Source: a bacterium
GTDB lineage: Bacteria > Chloroflexota > Dormibacteria > Aeolococcales > Aeolococcaceae
NCBI GenBank assembly: GCA_021847925.1
Contig: JAJZNI010000052.1
Span: 1 to 46,474 of the forward strand
Direction: 5' to 3'
DNA length: 46,474 nt
Positions within the stretch are counted from its first letter, which is position 1; each line of letters starts with the position of its first letter. The notes under the pieces are model-generated. The model was not told the origin of the DNA. It saw nothing but the letters and a program-made list of their open reading frames with translations, and did not search any database. Shown piece by piece: positions 32,676 through 40,854 of this stretch. The position numbers were made by a program, and so were the translations under genes.

Positions 32676-34141
32676 TGCCGCGCCGAGCCCGGCGGCCGTC
32701 GGGGGCCGGCACCGGGGATCCCATCCGCCGCGCTCCCACCAAGGTGTGGGAGGGCCGCCTGGGAGCCGCGACCGCGCGGCGGGTGGAGGAGTACACCGAG
32801 AGCCTCTCCTTCGACCGGCGGCTCTTCGCCGACGACATCGAGGGATCCCTGGCCCATGCGCGCATGCTTCGCGAGACCGGCCTGCTCACCGCCGGCCAGC
32901 ACCGGGCCATCGCCGCGGGGCTGCGCGCCGTGCGCCGCGAGCTGGAGCTCGGCGAGTTCGCCGACGCGCCGGCCGACGAGGACATCCACACCGCGGTGGA
33001 GCGCCGCCTGCACGAGCTGATCGGCCCCGACGCCGGGCGCCTCCACACCGCGCGCAGTCGCAACGACCAGGTCGCGACCGACCTCCGCCTCTGGTGCCGC
33101 CGCCGCGTCATGGACCTGGCCCTGGGCTGCGCCGGCCTTCAGGAGGCGCTGATCGCCCGCGCCCGCGACCACCGCCTCACGCCCCTTCCCGGCTACACGC
33201 ACACGCAGAGGGCGCAGGTGGTCTCCCTCGCGCACCACCTGCTCGCCTACGTGGAGATGCTGGAGCGAGACGTCGAACGGCTGCTGGAGACGCACCGTCG
33301 CTGCGATGTGCTCCCCCTCGGGAGTGGGGCCCTGGCCGGGACCACGCTGCCCATCGACCGCGACCTGACGCGGCGAGCGCTGCGCTTCGCCGCCCTCAGC
33401 GCCAACAGCCTGGACGCCGTCTCGGATCGCGACTTCGCCGTCGAGCTGACCTTCGCCTGCGCTCTGCTCATGGTCCACCTCTCGCGCCTCGCCGAGGAGC
33501 TGGTGCTCTGGACGACGGCGGAGTTCGGGTTCGCCGAGCTGCCCGACGCCTACGCCACCGGCTCGTCGCTCATGCCCCAGAAGAAGAACGCCGACGTCTG
33601 CGAGCTGGCTCGCGCCCGGGCCGGCCGGGTGACCGGGGACCTGGTGACCCTGCTGAGCGTGCTCAAGGGGTTGCCCCTGGCCTACGACCGCGACCTGCAG
33701 GAGGACAAGCAGCCCCTCTTCGACGCCGTGGACACCGCCGAGGCGAGCCTCGCCGTCCTCACCGAGGTGGTCGCCCAGGTCAGCTTCGACACCCGGGCCA
33801 TGCGCCGGGCCGCCTCGGACCCGATGCTCCTGGCGACCGATGTGGCCGAGCACCTGGTGACCCGCGGCCTCCCCTTTCGCGAGGCCCACCTCCTGGTGGG
33901 CAGGGTGGTGCGCGAGTGCGTCGCGTCGCGTCGCACCCTGGCCGACCTCAGCCTGGCGGAGTGGCGCCGCCATTCCCGCCTCTTCGACGAGGAGGTCCTC
34001 GGTCTCTTTGAGCTGGACGGCGCGCTGCGGCGGCGGGAGCTTCCCGGCGGGCCGGGACCGCGGGCGGTCTCCCGCGCCCTCGCGCGGGCGGCGCGCCGGG
34101 CGGCGCGCACCCGCGAGCACGTGGCGTCGCTGGGCGCCTGA
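32675..34141 (+). CDS. argH: Argininosuccinate lyase ArgH
   Basis: A 488-aa member of the fumarase/aspartase superfamily, splitting argininosuccinate to arginine and fumarate. Landmarks are EDIHTAVERRL, HTARSRNDQVATDLRLW, PGYTHTQRAQ, and the flexible signature loop GSSLMPQKKNADVCELARARAG with the catalytic Ser. The N-terminus (about 20 residues, MPRRARRPSGAGTGDP) is a basic extension before APTKVWEGRL. The C-terminal 40 residues are Arg/Ala rich. This is the last gene of the operon; no clear T-rich terminator follows. Confidence 0.95.
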   Translation: MPRRARRPSGAGTGDPIRRAPTKVWEGRLGAATARRVEEYTESLSFDRRLFADDIEGSLAHARMLRETGLLTAGQHRAIAAGLRAVRRELELGEFADAPADEDIHTAVERRLHELIGPDAGRLHTARSRNDQVATDLRLWCRRRVMDLALGCAGLQEALIARARDHRLTPLPGYTHTQRAQVVSLAHHLLAYVEMLERDVERLLETHRRCDVLPLGSGALAGTTLPIDRDLTRRALRFAALSANSLDAVSDRDFAVELTFACALLMVHLSRLAEELVLWTTAEFGFAELPDAYATGSSLMPQKKNADVCELARARAGRVTGDLVTLLSVLKGLPLAYDRDLQEDKQPLFDAVDTAEASLAVLTEVVAQVSFDTRAMRRAASDPMLLATDVAEHLVTRGLPFREAHLLVGRVVRECVASRRTLADLSLAEWRRHSRLFDEEVLGLFELDGALRRRELPGGPGPRAVSRALARAARRAARTREHVASLGA

Positions 34142-34187
34142 CCCGGCCCGGGGTGCCCCCGCCCGCCGGCCGTCCGCGGCGCGGGGC

Positions 34188-34193
34188 TACCCT
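34188..34193 (+). promoter_or_regulatory. -10 element TACCCT of a leaderless promoter for the 34202 gene
   Basis: TACCCT is followed by gagcctcc (8 nt) and ATG 34202, so the phosphoesterase is probably transcribed separately from the arginine operon. Confidence 0.45.
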
Positions 34194-34201
34194 GAGCCTC
34201 C

Positions 34202-34999
34202 ATGCCCACGCCGCTTCCCGTGCTCGTCGTCGGCGACGTGCAGGGCGACCACGAGCGTCTCTCCGCCGCCCTCGCCGCCTACCCGGAGGACGAGGTCCAG
34301 ACCGTCTTTCTCGGCGACTTCTTCACCGGTGGACGCCCGGGTGACGCGGGAGGTCACCGGTCCGCCCGCATCGCCCTGGAGAGGCGGAACCGCCTCGCCA
34401 TCCTCGGCAACCACGATCTCCTGGTGATGGCCCTTCTCGACGAGCGGCGTGAGGGTGGCGAGCGCCTGCGCGCCGGCGATGGAGAGCTGCTGGAGGCGGT
34501 CTGGATGCGCCGCCGCGGCGACCCCGCCGATCTCGACGCCCTGGCCGCCGACCCCGAGCTCGAGGCCTGGCTCCGGGGCCTGCCGGTGATGCTCCTCCTC
34601 GACGACGCCACGCTCGTCCAGCACACCGACGACGACGAGGGGTATCGGGGCCTGGGCCCGAGCGTCGACCAGGCGAACCGGGTGGCCGCGGACCTCCTGC
34701 GCAACGGCTCCCGGGGCACGGTCCGGCTCCTCCGCCATGTGATCGGGCGGCGCGCCTTCGACGACCCGTCGCGGTTGCGCGCCCACCTGCGTCGCTATGG
34801 GGCTCTGCGGGTCGTCCACGGCCACACCCCGCACTGGGGCAGCGGTCCCGACGCACGCCACGAGGGCAGGGTGATCGGCTTCGACGGCCGCTTCAGCCGC
34901 TTCTGGGGTCGGGAGCCCGGAGAGGAGCCCGGCCCCATCGGTGCAACCATCGCGCTCCTGCCTCCCCTCCCCGGCGCGGGTCCGCCGCCGCAGGACTAG
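34202..34999 (+). CDS. Calcineurin-like metallophosphoesterase (PPP/ApaH type)
   Basis: A 265-aa two-metal phosphoesterase. The motifs come in order: VVGDVQGDHERL (GDxxGD-like), VFLGDFFTGG, ILGNHDLLV (GNHD), VQHTDDD and VVHGHTPHWG (GHTPH). This order fits the PPP branch, which includes diadenosine tetraphosphatase and protein phosphatases. The middle helical part (residues 75-130) is larger than in ApaH. Substrate is unknown. It ends one base before the convergent carboxymuconolactone-decarboxylase-like gene. Confidence 0.82.
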   Translation: MPTPLPVLVVGDVQGDHERLSAALAAYPEDEVQTVFLGDFFTGGRPGDAGGHRSARIALERRNRLAILGNHDLLVMALLDERREGGERLRAGDGELLEAVWMRRRGDPADLDALAADPELEAWLRGLPVMLLLDDATLVQHTDDDEGYRGLGPSVDQANRVAADLLRNGSRGTVRLLRHVIGRRAFDDPSRLRAHLRRYGALRVVHGHTPHWGSGPDARHEGRVIGFDGRFSRFWGREPGEEPGPIGATIALLPPLPGAGPPPQD

Positions 35000-35000
35000 C

Positions 35001-35510
35001 TCATGGGGTGTGGCTGCCCGGAAGCCAGGCGCGGGTGGTGACCCCGATGCGGTTCCACGCGTTCACCGTCACGACCACGCCGATCAGCGCGGCGAGCTCC
35101 GTCGGGTCGAATTGCTCCACCGCGCCCGCCCAGACCGCCTCCGGGACCTGTCCGTCGGCGCAGAGCGTGATCGCCTCGGCCAGCTGAAGCGCCGCTCGTT
35201 CTGCCTCGGTGTAGAAGGGCGCTTCGCGCCAGACGGCCAGGGCGTCAACCCGCTGATCATCGTCGCCGGCGGCTCTGGCGTCCTTGGCGTGCATGTCCAC
35301 GCAGTAGGCGCACCCGTTGAGCTGTGAGGCGCGCAGCCGCACCAGCTCGCAGAGGGAGGTGGTCAATCCTGCCTGCTGTGCCTGGGCGGCGGCGGCACGG
35401 TCGAGGGCGGCCATGGCCTTGGCGAACCCGGGAGCGTGGGAATCGAAGTCGAGCCGCGGCTCCCACGGGCGCCGTCCGGTGTTGGTCTGGTGGCTGGTGA
35501 GCGTCGTCAT
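35001..35510 (-). CDS. Carboxymuconolactone decarboxylase / AhpD-like protein
   Basis: A 169-aa all-helical CMD-domain protein. The redox pair is in LRASQLNGCAYCVDMHAKDARAAG, the AhpD-type C--C---H motif, which suggests a peroxidase-like or thiol redox role rather than decarboxylation. The frame continues upstream, but a minus-strand -10 TATGGT (35518-35523), 7 nt before ATG 35510, supports that start; ATG 35522 would add four residues. It is divergent from a MocR regulator gene and separated by 30 nt containing repeated TGGACC sites, a pairing seen elsewhere in bacteria, so it is probably the regulated target. Confidence 0.85.
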   Translation of the reverse strand: MTTLTSHQTNTGRRPWEPRLDFDSHAPGFAKAMAALDRAAAAQAQQAGLTTSLCELVRLRASQLNGCAYCVDMHAKDARAAGDDDQRVDALAVWREAPFYTEAERAALQLAEAITLCADGQVPEAVWAGAVEQFDPTELAALIGVVVTVNAWNRIGVTTRAWLPGSHTP

Positions 35511-35511
35511 G

Positions 35512-35578
35512 TGGACCACCATACGGCCCCATAGTGGCCCATGGTAAGGTCCAATTTGGTGGAAGATTCCTGGACCAC
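35512..35578. promoter_or_regulatory. Repeated TGGACC sites and divergent promoters, probable MocR operator
   Basis: TGGACCAC occurs at 35512-35519 and again at 35571-35578, and its complement GGTCCA at 35549-35554. GGACC-ACCAT (35513-35522) faces ATGGT-aa-GGTCC (35541-35552) as an inverted repeat. The -10 TATGGT of the minus gene (35518-35523) and CATAGT of the plus gene (35530-35535) lie between the sites. MocR regulators usually bind spaced repeats of this kind. Confidence 0.55.
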
Positions 35579-36950
35579 TTTCGGGATCGATCTCCACGTC
35601 GAGCTGCGCGGACCGCTCCGGAGGCGGGCCCTCGAAGGGGCGCTGCGGGCAGCCATCGCCGATGGCCGCCTGCCTGCCGGCACCAGCCTGCCCTCCACCC
35701 GCAGCCTGGCCGCCGACCTGGGCATGGCCCGCAACACCGTGGTGGACGCCTACGAGCAGCTCACCGCCGAGGGCTGGCTGGAAGCCCGGCGGGGCTCGGG
35801 GACCACGGTGGCGGACCGCCCGCGCGCAGCCGCCGGGGTTGCCGCCATGGCGTCCGAGCGTCCTCCCCAATGGCGCCATGATCTGCGTCCCGGCGGGCCC
35901 GACCTCTCGTCCTTTCCTCGCAGTGCCTGGCTCGCCGCCGGCCGGCGAGCGCTGTCGTACGCCCCCAACGCCGACCTCGGTTACGGTGACCCGCGCGGAA
36001 CCCGCCGGCTGCGGGAGGCGCTCGCCGAGTACCTCGGCCGCGCCCGAGGCGTGCGCACCCATCCCTCGAGGATCGTGATCTGCTCCGGATTCACCCAGGC
36101 GTTCGGGTTGCTATGCCAGGTCCTGGGGGAGCGCGGGGCAACCCGCCTCGCCGTCGAGTGCTACGCGCTTCCCCAGCTTCGACAGATCGCCACGCGCGCG
36201 GACCTCGACGTCGTCACCGTGAGCGTGGACGAGCAGGGCGCCGACGTCGCCTCGGCCGGTCGCAGCGCCGCAGCAGCCGTGATCACTCCGGCCCACCAGT
36301 TCCCACTCGGCACGGTGCTGTCCCCGACCCGGCGCCGAGCGGCGCTGGCCTGGGCTCGGAGGGAAGGGGCCGTCATCGTCGAGGATGACTACGACGGCGA
36401 GTTCCGCTACGACCGCGAACCGCTCGGCGCTCTCCAGGGATTGGACCCGGAGCGTGTCATCTATGCCGGCACGGCCAGCAAGACCCTGGCCCCAGCCCTC
36501 CGTCTCGCCTGGTTGGCCCTCCCCGCCGAGCTGGTGCAGCCCGTCGCCGAGGCCAAGCTCCGGGCCGATCGGCATACCGCGGTCATTGAGCAGCTGACGC
36601 TCGCCGAGTTCATCCGTTCAGGCGCCTATGACCGGCACATCCGCCGGCGTCGGCTGGCCTACCGCCAGCGACGGGACCATCTGGTCGATGCGCTCGGCAG
36701 CAGGCGGGTGGAGGGCATCTCCGCAGGTCTCCACGTGGTTGTCAACCTGCCTCACGGCCTGTCTGAGGCTGGCGCCGTGACCGCGGCCGGCGGACGGGGC
36801 CTTGCCCTGCAGGGTCTCGACGCCTATCGGGCCGGCCTGGCGACTCGCCCCCCCGCCCTTGTCGTCGGTTACGCCGCCCCGCCCGACCACGGCTACCGAG
36901 CCGCGATCACACTGCTGCGCCATGTCGTCGACACGAGCGGCGCCTCCTGA
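35541..36950 (+). CDS. MocR-family transcriptional regulator (GntR winged helix fused to aminotransferase domain)
   Basis: A 469-aa fusion. Residues about 20-90 are a GntR-type winged helix: ALRAAIADGRLPAGTSLPSTRSLAADLGMARNTVVDAYEQL, then WLEARRGSGTTVA. Residues 110-469 form a fold-type I aminotransferase domain with GYGDPRGTRRLREALAEYLGR, VITPAHQFPLG, VIVEDDYDGEFRYD and YAGTASKTLAPALRLAWL, where Lys is the PLP-binding residue. This is the MocR/PdxR/GabR layout; such proteins bind PLP and sense amino compounds or vitamin B6. ATG 35541 fits CATAGT 5 nt upstream. It probably controls the divergent CMD gene and itself. Confidence 0.9.
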   Translation: MVRSNLVEDSWTTFGIDLHVELRGPLRRRALEGALRAAIADGRLPAGTSLPSTRSLAADLGMARNTVVDAYEQLTAEGWLEARRGSGTTVADRPRAAAGVAAMASERPPQWRHDLRPGGPDLSSFPRSAWLAAGRRALSYAPNADLGYGDPRGTRRLREALAEYLGRARGVRTHPSRIVICSGFTQAFGLLCQVLGERGATRLAVECYALPQLRQIATRADLDVVTVSVDEQGADVASAGRSAAAAVITPAHQFPLGTVLSPTRRRAALAWARREGAVIVEDDYDGEFRYDREPLGALQGLDPERVIYAGTASKTLAPALRLAWLALPAELVQPVAEAKLRADRHTAVIEQLTLAEFIRSGAYDRHIRRRRLAYRQRRDHLVDALGSRRVEGISAGLHVVVNLPHGLSEAGAVTAAGGRGLALQGLDAYRAGLATRPPALVVGYAAPPDHGYRAAITLLRHVVDTSGAS

Positions 36951-37026
36951 TGAACCAGGCGTCGCTCGTATCGGTGGACAGGTCGCTCGGATCGACGTCG
37001 GCGACGTGCTGGAGGCGCACCCGCGA

Positions 37027-37401
37027 ATGGGCGTGACGATGAGGTCGGACGAGATCATCACCGCGTACTACGCGATCCTGCAGAGCCGGGGTGCCGAATG
37101 GGACCGAGACCGAATGCGCGCACTGCTCGCCGAGGACCTCGACTTCGACGGGCCAATCGCCGGGCGCGTGCAGGGACGGGAGCGCTTCCTCAGGGGCGTC
37201 TCGGGCTTCATCGAGACCCAGCGCGGGATCCGTTTCCTCCAGAGGCTGGTGACCGGGGCCCAGGCTGGGGTTCTCTATGACGCGGGCCTGCCGGGTGGGA
37301 CGATGCGGTTCGCCGAGTTCTTTGAGCTCGAGGGCGAGGCCATCCGGTCCATCCGGCTGCTCTACGATCCCAACGCATACCGGGAGCTGGGCGGGCGCTG
37401 A
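37027..37401 (+). CDS. NTF2-like (SnoaL-type) small protein
   Basis: A 124-aa protein with the cone-shaped NTF2 fold pattern: an N-terminal helix (DEIITAYYAILQSRGAEWDRDRMRALLAEDLDFDGPIAG), a helix plus strand (GRERFLRGVSGFI), and three final strands (AGVLYDAGLPGG, MRFAEFFELEGEAIRSIRLLYD). Such proteins are isomerases, hydrolases or ligand binders; no active-site set is clear here. Three in-frame starts compete: ATG 37027, GTG 37033 and ATG 37039; GGAGG at 37011-37015 is 11 nt before the first. It follows the MocR gene by 76 nt on the same strand. Confidence 0.7.
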   Translation: MGVTMRSDEIITAYYAILQSRGAEWDRDRMRALLAEDLDFDGPIAGRVQGRERFLRGVSGFIETQRGIRFLQRLVTGAQAGVLYDAGLPGGTMRFAEFFELEGEAIRSIRLLYDPNAYRELGGR

Positions 37402-37519
37402 CCCGCTTCCTCGTTCGTCGGGCTGCGTGCCTGGTGAGGCGCGGTGCGTTCCCAGACGCGCTCAAGCGGCGCACCCACGCCTTGTCCCGCCGATCGCGTG
37501 CCCATGGGAGGGCCTCTGG

Positions 37520-37972
37520 CTACTCGCGATCCCCGCCGCCGCCCCCGCCTCCGTGCAGCCAGCGCATCCCCTCCTCGACCGCGAAGCGCGTCTCGCAGAT
37601 GGGGCACTCCACATGGGGGGCGAGCTCGTCGTCGAGGGGCGGCAGCATCTCCGCCCCGCAGTGCGGGCAGACCAGCGTGAGCGGCTCGGCCTCCGCGTCG
37701 CGGCGCATCGCGACGGCCACCTGGGCGAGATCCACCGCAACCGCCCCGCACTCGGCGCAGACGAAGGTGGCGTGGCTGTCGTCGTGGTCCAGGTAGCGGC
37801 GCCGGCGATCCACGTGGAGCGGGGCGTTGAGCGCCTCGAAGCGCTCCCCCGCGCAGCCGTGGGGGCAGGCGAGGTCGGCCGCGCGCGCGGCCCGCGGGAT
37901 CACGGGGCGGACGCCGCGCCGGGGCGCTGGGCGGGCTCCGGAGGCTGGCCGGTCACGGCCCAACCGTACCAT
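37520..37972 (-). CDS. Multi-zinc-ribbon protein of unknown function
   Basis: A 150-aa protein if read from ATG 37972. Four cysteine pairs are seen: LACPHGCAG (C-x3-C), FVCAECGAVAVD, LVCPHCGAEM and VECPICETRF (each C-x2-C), which can form two zinc ribbons. It ends in a Gly-rich tail (LHGGGGGGGDRE). No catalytic motif is present; DNA, RNA or protein binding is possible. The N-terminal 23 residues from ATG 37972 are Arg/Pro rich and may not be coding. GTG 37903, which overlaps the stop of an 18-codon frame as GTGA, would start the protein at IPRAARAADLACPHG and is a real alternative. Confidence 0.6.
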   Translation of the reverse strand: MVRLGRDRPASGARPAPRRGVRPVIPRAARAADLACPHGCAGERFEALNAPLHVDRRRRYLDHDDSHATFVCAECGAVAVDLAQVAVAMRRDAEAEPLTLVCPHCGAEMLPPLDDELAPHVECPICETRFAVEEGMRWLHGGGGGGGDRE

Positions 37973-38173
37973 CGGCCCGTCGCCGCACCTCCGTGAGCGA
38001 CCTGTGACCCCGTGTGCGAGCCCACCTGCGCATCGGGCCCCATGCTGCACCCGAGGCCCCGCTCCCGGTGGGGCCCGGCTGGTGAGTGCGGGGACATGGG
38101 CTGGACGGGAGAGATGCGGGGGCGAAGCGACTCACCGGACCGTGCGGGCCTGCGGCCGCGGTCCGGTGGATCG

Positions 38174-39178
38174 ATGCTGCCCTCCGAGGAGTGGTTCGGC
38201 GAGGGCACGGCCTTCGACAGCACGGGGCGCCTCGCGGCGGCTCTGCTGGAGATGGCCGCGGACGCCCTCCCCGGTCCCCCGCGGCGCCGTGCCGAGGAGC
38301 CGGTCTCCGCCCTGCGGCGGATCGCCGGCGCCCTGGCCCCGGGCCCGCTCCGCCCGATGCCGGGTGCTCCGGTCGACGTCCTCGAGAGCTTCCGCCGCCT
38401 CGAGGAGCTGCTCGCCTCCGATGACCGCGACGCGCTGCGCCGCCGGCGCATGAGCGAGCGCCTCCGTGAGGCCATGGAGCGCGGGATCGGAGCCATGTAC
38501 CAGCCCATCGTGGAGCTCGGCAGCGGGCGCATCGCGGGCGTCGAGGCGCTGGCGCGCTTCCGGGAGGGAAGCCCGCGCCAGTGGTTCCACGACGCCGCCG
38601 CGGTGGGGCTGCGCGAGCTCCTGGAGGTGGCCGCGGCGCGCGAGGCGATGGCCGGGCTGCCCCGCCTCCCGCCGGGGGGCTACATCTCGGTCAACATCTC
38701 GCCGGCGACCCTGCTGCGCCGCGACATCGTCGCCCTCCTCACGGCACCAGCGCCGGGGCGGGTCATCGTGGAGATGACCGAGGACGACCTCGCCGACGCG
38801 TACACGTGGCTCATCCCCGCGCTCCAGCCCCTGCGCGAGGCGGGGATCCGGATCGCCATCGACGACGCGGGGGCCGGCCCCACCAGCCTCCGGCATCTCA
38901 TCCTCTTCCACCCCGACGTCATCAAGCTCGACACCTCGCTCACCCGGGGGATCGACCACGGTCCGGCGCGGCGGGCCCTCTCCGGGGCGCTCGTCGCGCT
39001 GGCCCGGGAGCTGGGTGCCACCGTGGTCGCCGAGGGGATCGAGACCGCCGCCGAGCTCAGGGCGCTACGCGATCTCGGCGTCACCCACGGGCAGGGTTAC
39101 CTGGTCGCCCCGCCGCTGCGTCCGCCGATCGACCAGCGGGCGATCCTCATCGCCGTCGCCGAGGCGGTGGCCGCATGA
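38174..39178 (+). CDS. EAL-domain protein, probable c-di-GMP phosphodiesterase
   Basis: A 334-aa protein with a C-terminal EAL domain that would hydrolyse c-di-GMP to pGpG. The catalytic set is present: EAL motif in GVEALARF (Glu124), VNISPA (Asn), VIVEMTED (Glu), IDDAGAG (Asp230, Asp231), VIKLD (Lys251), VVAEGIET (Glu287) and HGQGYLVAPPL (Gln). The N-terminal 100 residues are a helical region without a recognised sensor. ATG 38174 is chosen because third-base GC rises sharply there; ATG 38114 (after GGGAGAG) or GTG 38012 are possible. It overlaps the diguanylate cyclase gene by ATGA, so opposing enzymes are made together. Confidence 0.85.
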   Translation: MLPSEEWFGEGTAFDSTGRLAAALLEMAADALPGPPRRRAEEPVSALRRIAGALAPGPLRPMPGAPVDVLESFRRLEELLASDDRDALRRRRMSERLREAMERGIGAMYQPIVELGSGRIAGVEALARFREGSPRQWFHDAAAVGLRELLEVAAAREAMAGLPRLPPGGYISVNISPATLLRRDIVALLTAPAPGRVIVEMTEDDLADAYTWLIPALQPLREAGIRIAIDDAGAGPTSLRHLILFHPDVIKLDTSLTRGIDHGPARRALSGALVALARELGATVVAEGIETAAELRALRDLGVTHGQGYLVAPPLRPPIDQRAILIAVAEAVAA

Positions 39179-40854
39179 CCGCGCTGCGCCATCTTCCCCG
39201 TCGGCCGCACCCTTCCACGCCGCGCGCGCGCGCCGGGGCGCCGGCGCCGCGGCTCGCCTCGACCGAGGAGAACCGCCTGGGACAGGAGATCCTCCTCCTC
39301 AGGCTCACCGGGGCGATCGTCCCGGTGACCCTGCTCGCCTGGCTTCTGGGCACGGCCCGCGACCCGGGGCTCGCCCTCGGGTCGCAGCTCATCATCCCGG
39401 TCTACGTCGCCCTGGCCGGAGGCGCCGCCTGGCGCCGGCGGCGGCTCCTCGCCAATCCGTGGTTCCGAGCCCTCCTCTTCGCCCTCCAGATCATGCTCGT
39501 CGGCCTTCAGGTGGGCGCGTACGACGGTGCGGGCACCCCCATCTGGCTGGCCTTCGCGCCGGTGCTCCTGGTCGGGGCCCTGCGCTGGCAGCTCCGCGGG
39601 GCCCTGATCGCCCTGGGCCTCTTCGCTGCCGACCGCCTGGCCACCATCGCCACCCTGTCCCACATCACCGGGGCGCGGGCCGCCGACGAGCTGACCCTGG
39701 AGCTGTCCGTCATGGCACTCCTGGGGGTGAGCTTCGGCGTGGTGTTCCGCGAGCTGGAGAGCAGCCGTCGCCACCTCTGGCGATCGCTCGCGCGCCTGGC
39801 GACGTCGACGGGCGTCCTCTCCGCCGTGCTGGACAACGTCGGGGAGGCGATCCTCACCGTCGACGACGCCGGCCTGGTCAGCTCCGCCAACGGGGCCGCG
39901 GGCGATCTCTTCGCCAGCGAGTCGGGCCGGCTGGTCGGCGGGCCGCTCGAGGGGCTGATCGATGCCCCCGGCCTGGGCATCGACGATCTGATGCGCGGGG
40001 GCAGCCGATCACGGCGGCACGAGGCGACGGGGCGACGCCCCGATGGCAGCGGCTTCACCGCCGAGGTCATGGCGACCCTGCTGCTCGGCGATGGCGGGAC
40101 CACCCGCATCCTCGTCGTGAGGGACGTGAGCGAGCTTCGCGCCCGCACGGCGGCCCTCTCCTACGAGGCCCGCCACGACGGCCTGACCGGCCTGCCCAAC
40201 CGGGCTCACCTGAGGGAGCGGCTGCGCGACCGGCTCGCGCAGGCGCGCGCCACCGGCTCGCCGTTCAGCCTGCTCTTCGTGGACCTCGACGGATTCAAGA
40301 CGGTCAACGACACCCACGGACACCACGCCGGCGACCTTCTCCTCCAGGCCGCCGCGGAGCGGCTGCGGGATCGGCTGCGGGAGTCGGACCTGGTCGCGCG
40401 CCTGGGCGGGGACGAGTTCGCCGTGCTCCCGGGGCCCGCGTCCGCGCCGGCCGCCCCGCAGCGCATCGCGGAGAAGGTGGTCGACGCCCTGCGCCAGCCC
40501 TTCGTGGTGGAGGGGTACCACATCCAGATCGGTGCGAGCGTTGGGATCGCCGTGTTCCCGGAGCACGGCGCGGACGCGGAGGAGCTGCTCCGCGTGGCCG
40601 ATGCCGCCATGTACGCGGCGAAGCGGAGCGCGCGGGGGTGGAGCGTTGCCCCGGCTGCGCCCCCCGGCGGGCGACGCTCCGCCACCGCGGGGTGCGCCGG
40701 CCTCCATCCCGGGGCCGGCGGCGGCACGGCCCGTCCGGGAGGGCTCGCCGCCCCGCCCCCGGACCAGGCCGCCCGGACCGCGATCAGCGCGGCCGGACCA
40801 GCTCGCCAAGCCGGCTCAGGGGCGCCTCCCGGCCGGCTGCGAGGTGAGCGCTGA
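39175..40854 (+). CDS. Membrane-bound PAS-GGDEF diguanylate cyclase
   Basis: A 559-aa protein that would make c-di-GMP from two GTP. Residues about 45-195 hold four to six hydrophobic helices, residues about 210-310 a PAS-like domain (LDNVGEAILTVDDAGLVSSANGAAGDLF), and residues about 320-480 the GGDEF domain with HDGLTGLPNRAHL, FVDLDGFKTVNDTHGH and RLGGDEFAV (active-site GGDEF 411-415). RESD at 402-405 is a standard inhibitory I-site, so product inhibition is likely. The last 75 residues are low-complexity Ala/Gly/Pro and overlap the convergent TetR gene by 71 nt. ATG 39175 overlaps the EAL gene stop. Confidence 0.9.
   Translation: MTALRHLPRRPHPSTPRARAGAPAPRLASTEENRLGQEILLLRLTGAIVPVTLLAWLLGTARDPGLALGSQLIIPVYVALAGGAAWRRRRLLANPWFRALLFALQIMLVGLQVGAYDGAGTPIWLAFAPVLLVGALRWQLRGALIALGLFAADRLATIATLSHITGARAADELTLELSVMALLGVSFGVVFRELESSRRHLWRSLARLATSTGVLSAVLDNVGEAILTVDDAGLVSSANGAAGDLFASESGRLVGGPLEGLIDAPGLGIDDLMRGGSRSRRHEATGRRPDGSGFTAEVMATLLLGDGGTTRILVVRDVSELRARTAALSYEARHDGLTGLPNRAHLRERLRDRLAQARATGSPFSLLFVDLDGFKTVNDTHGHHAGDLLLQAAAERLRDRLRESDLVARLGGDEFAVLPGPASAPAAPQRIAEKVVDALRQPFVVEGYHIQIGASVGIAVFPEHGADAEELLRVADAAMYAAKRSARGWSVAPAAPPGGRRSATAGCAGLHPGAGGGTARPGGLAAPPPDQAARTAISAAGPARQAGSGAPPGRLRGER

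Noticed and set aside
36802-37026. Upstream extension of the NTF2-like protein over the MocR 3' end
   Set aside because: It overlaps coding sequence of the MocR gene and has no similarity to the NTF2 fold.
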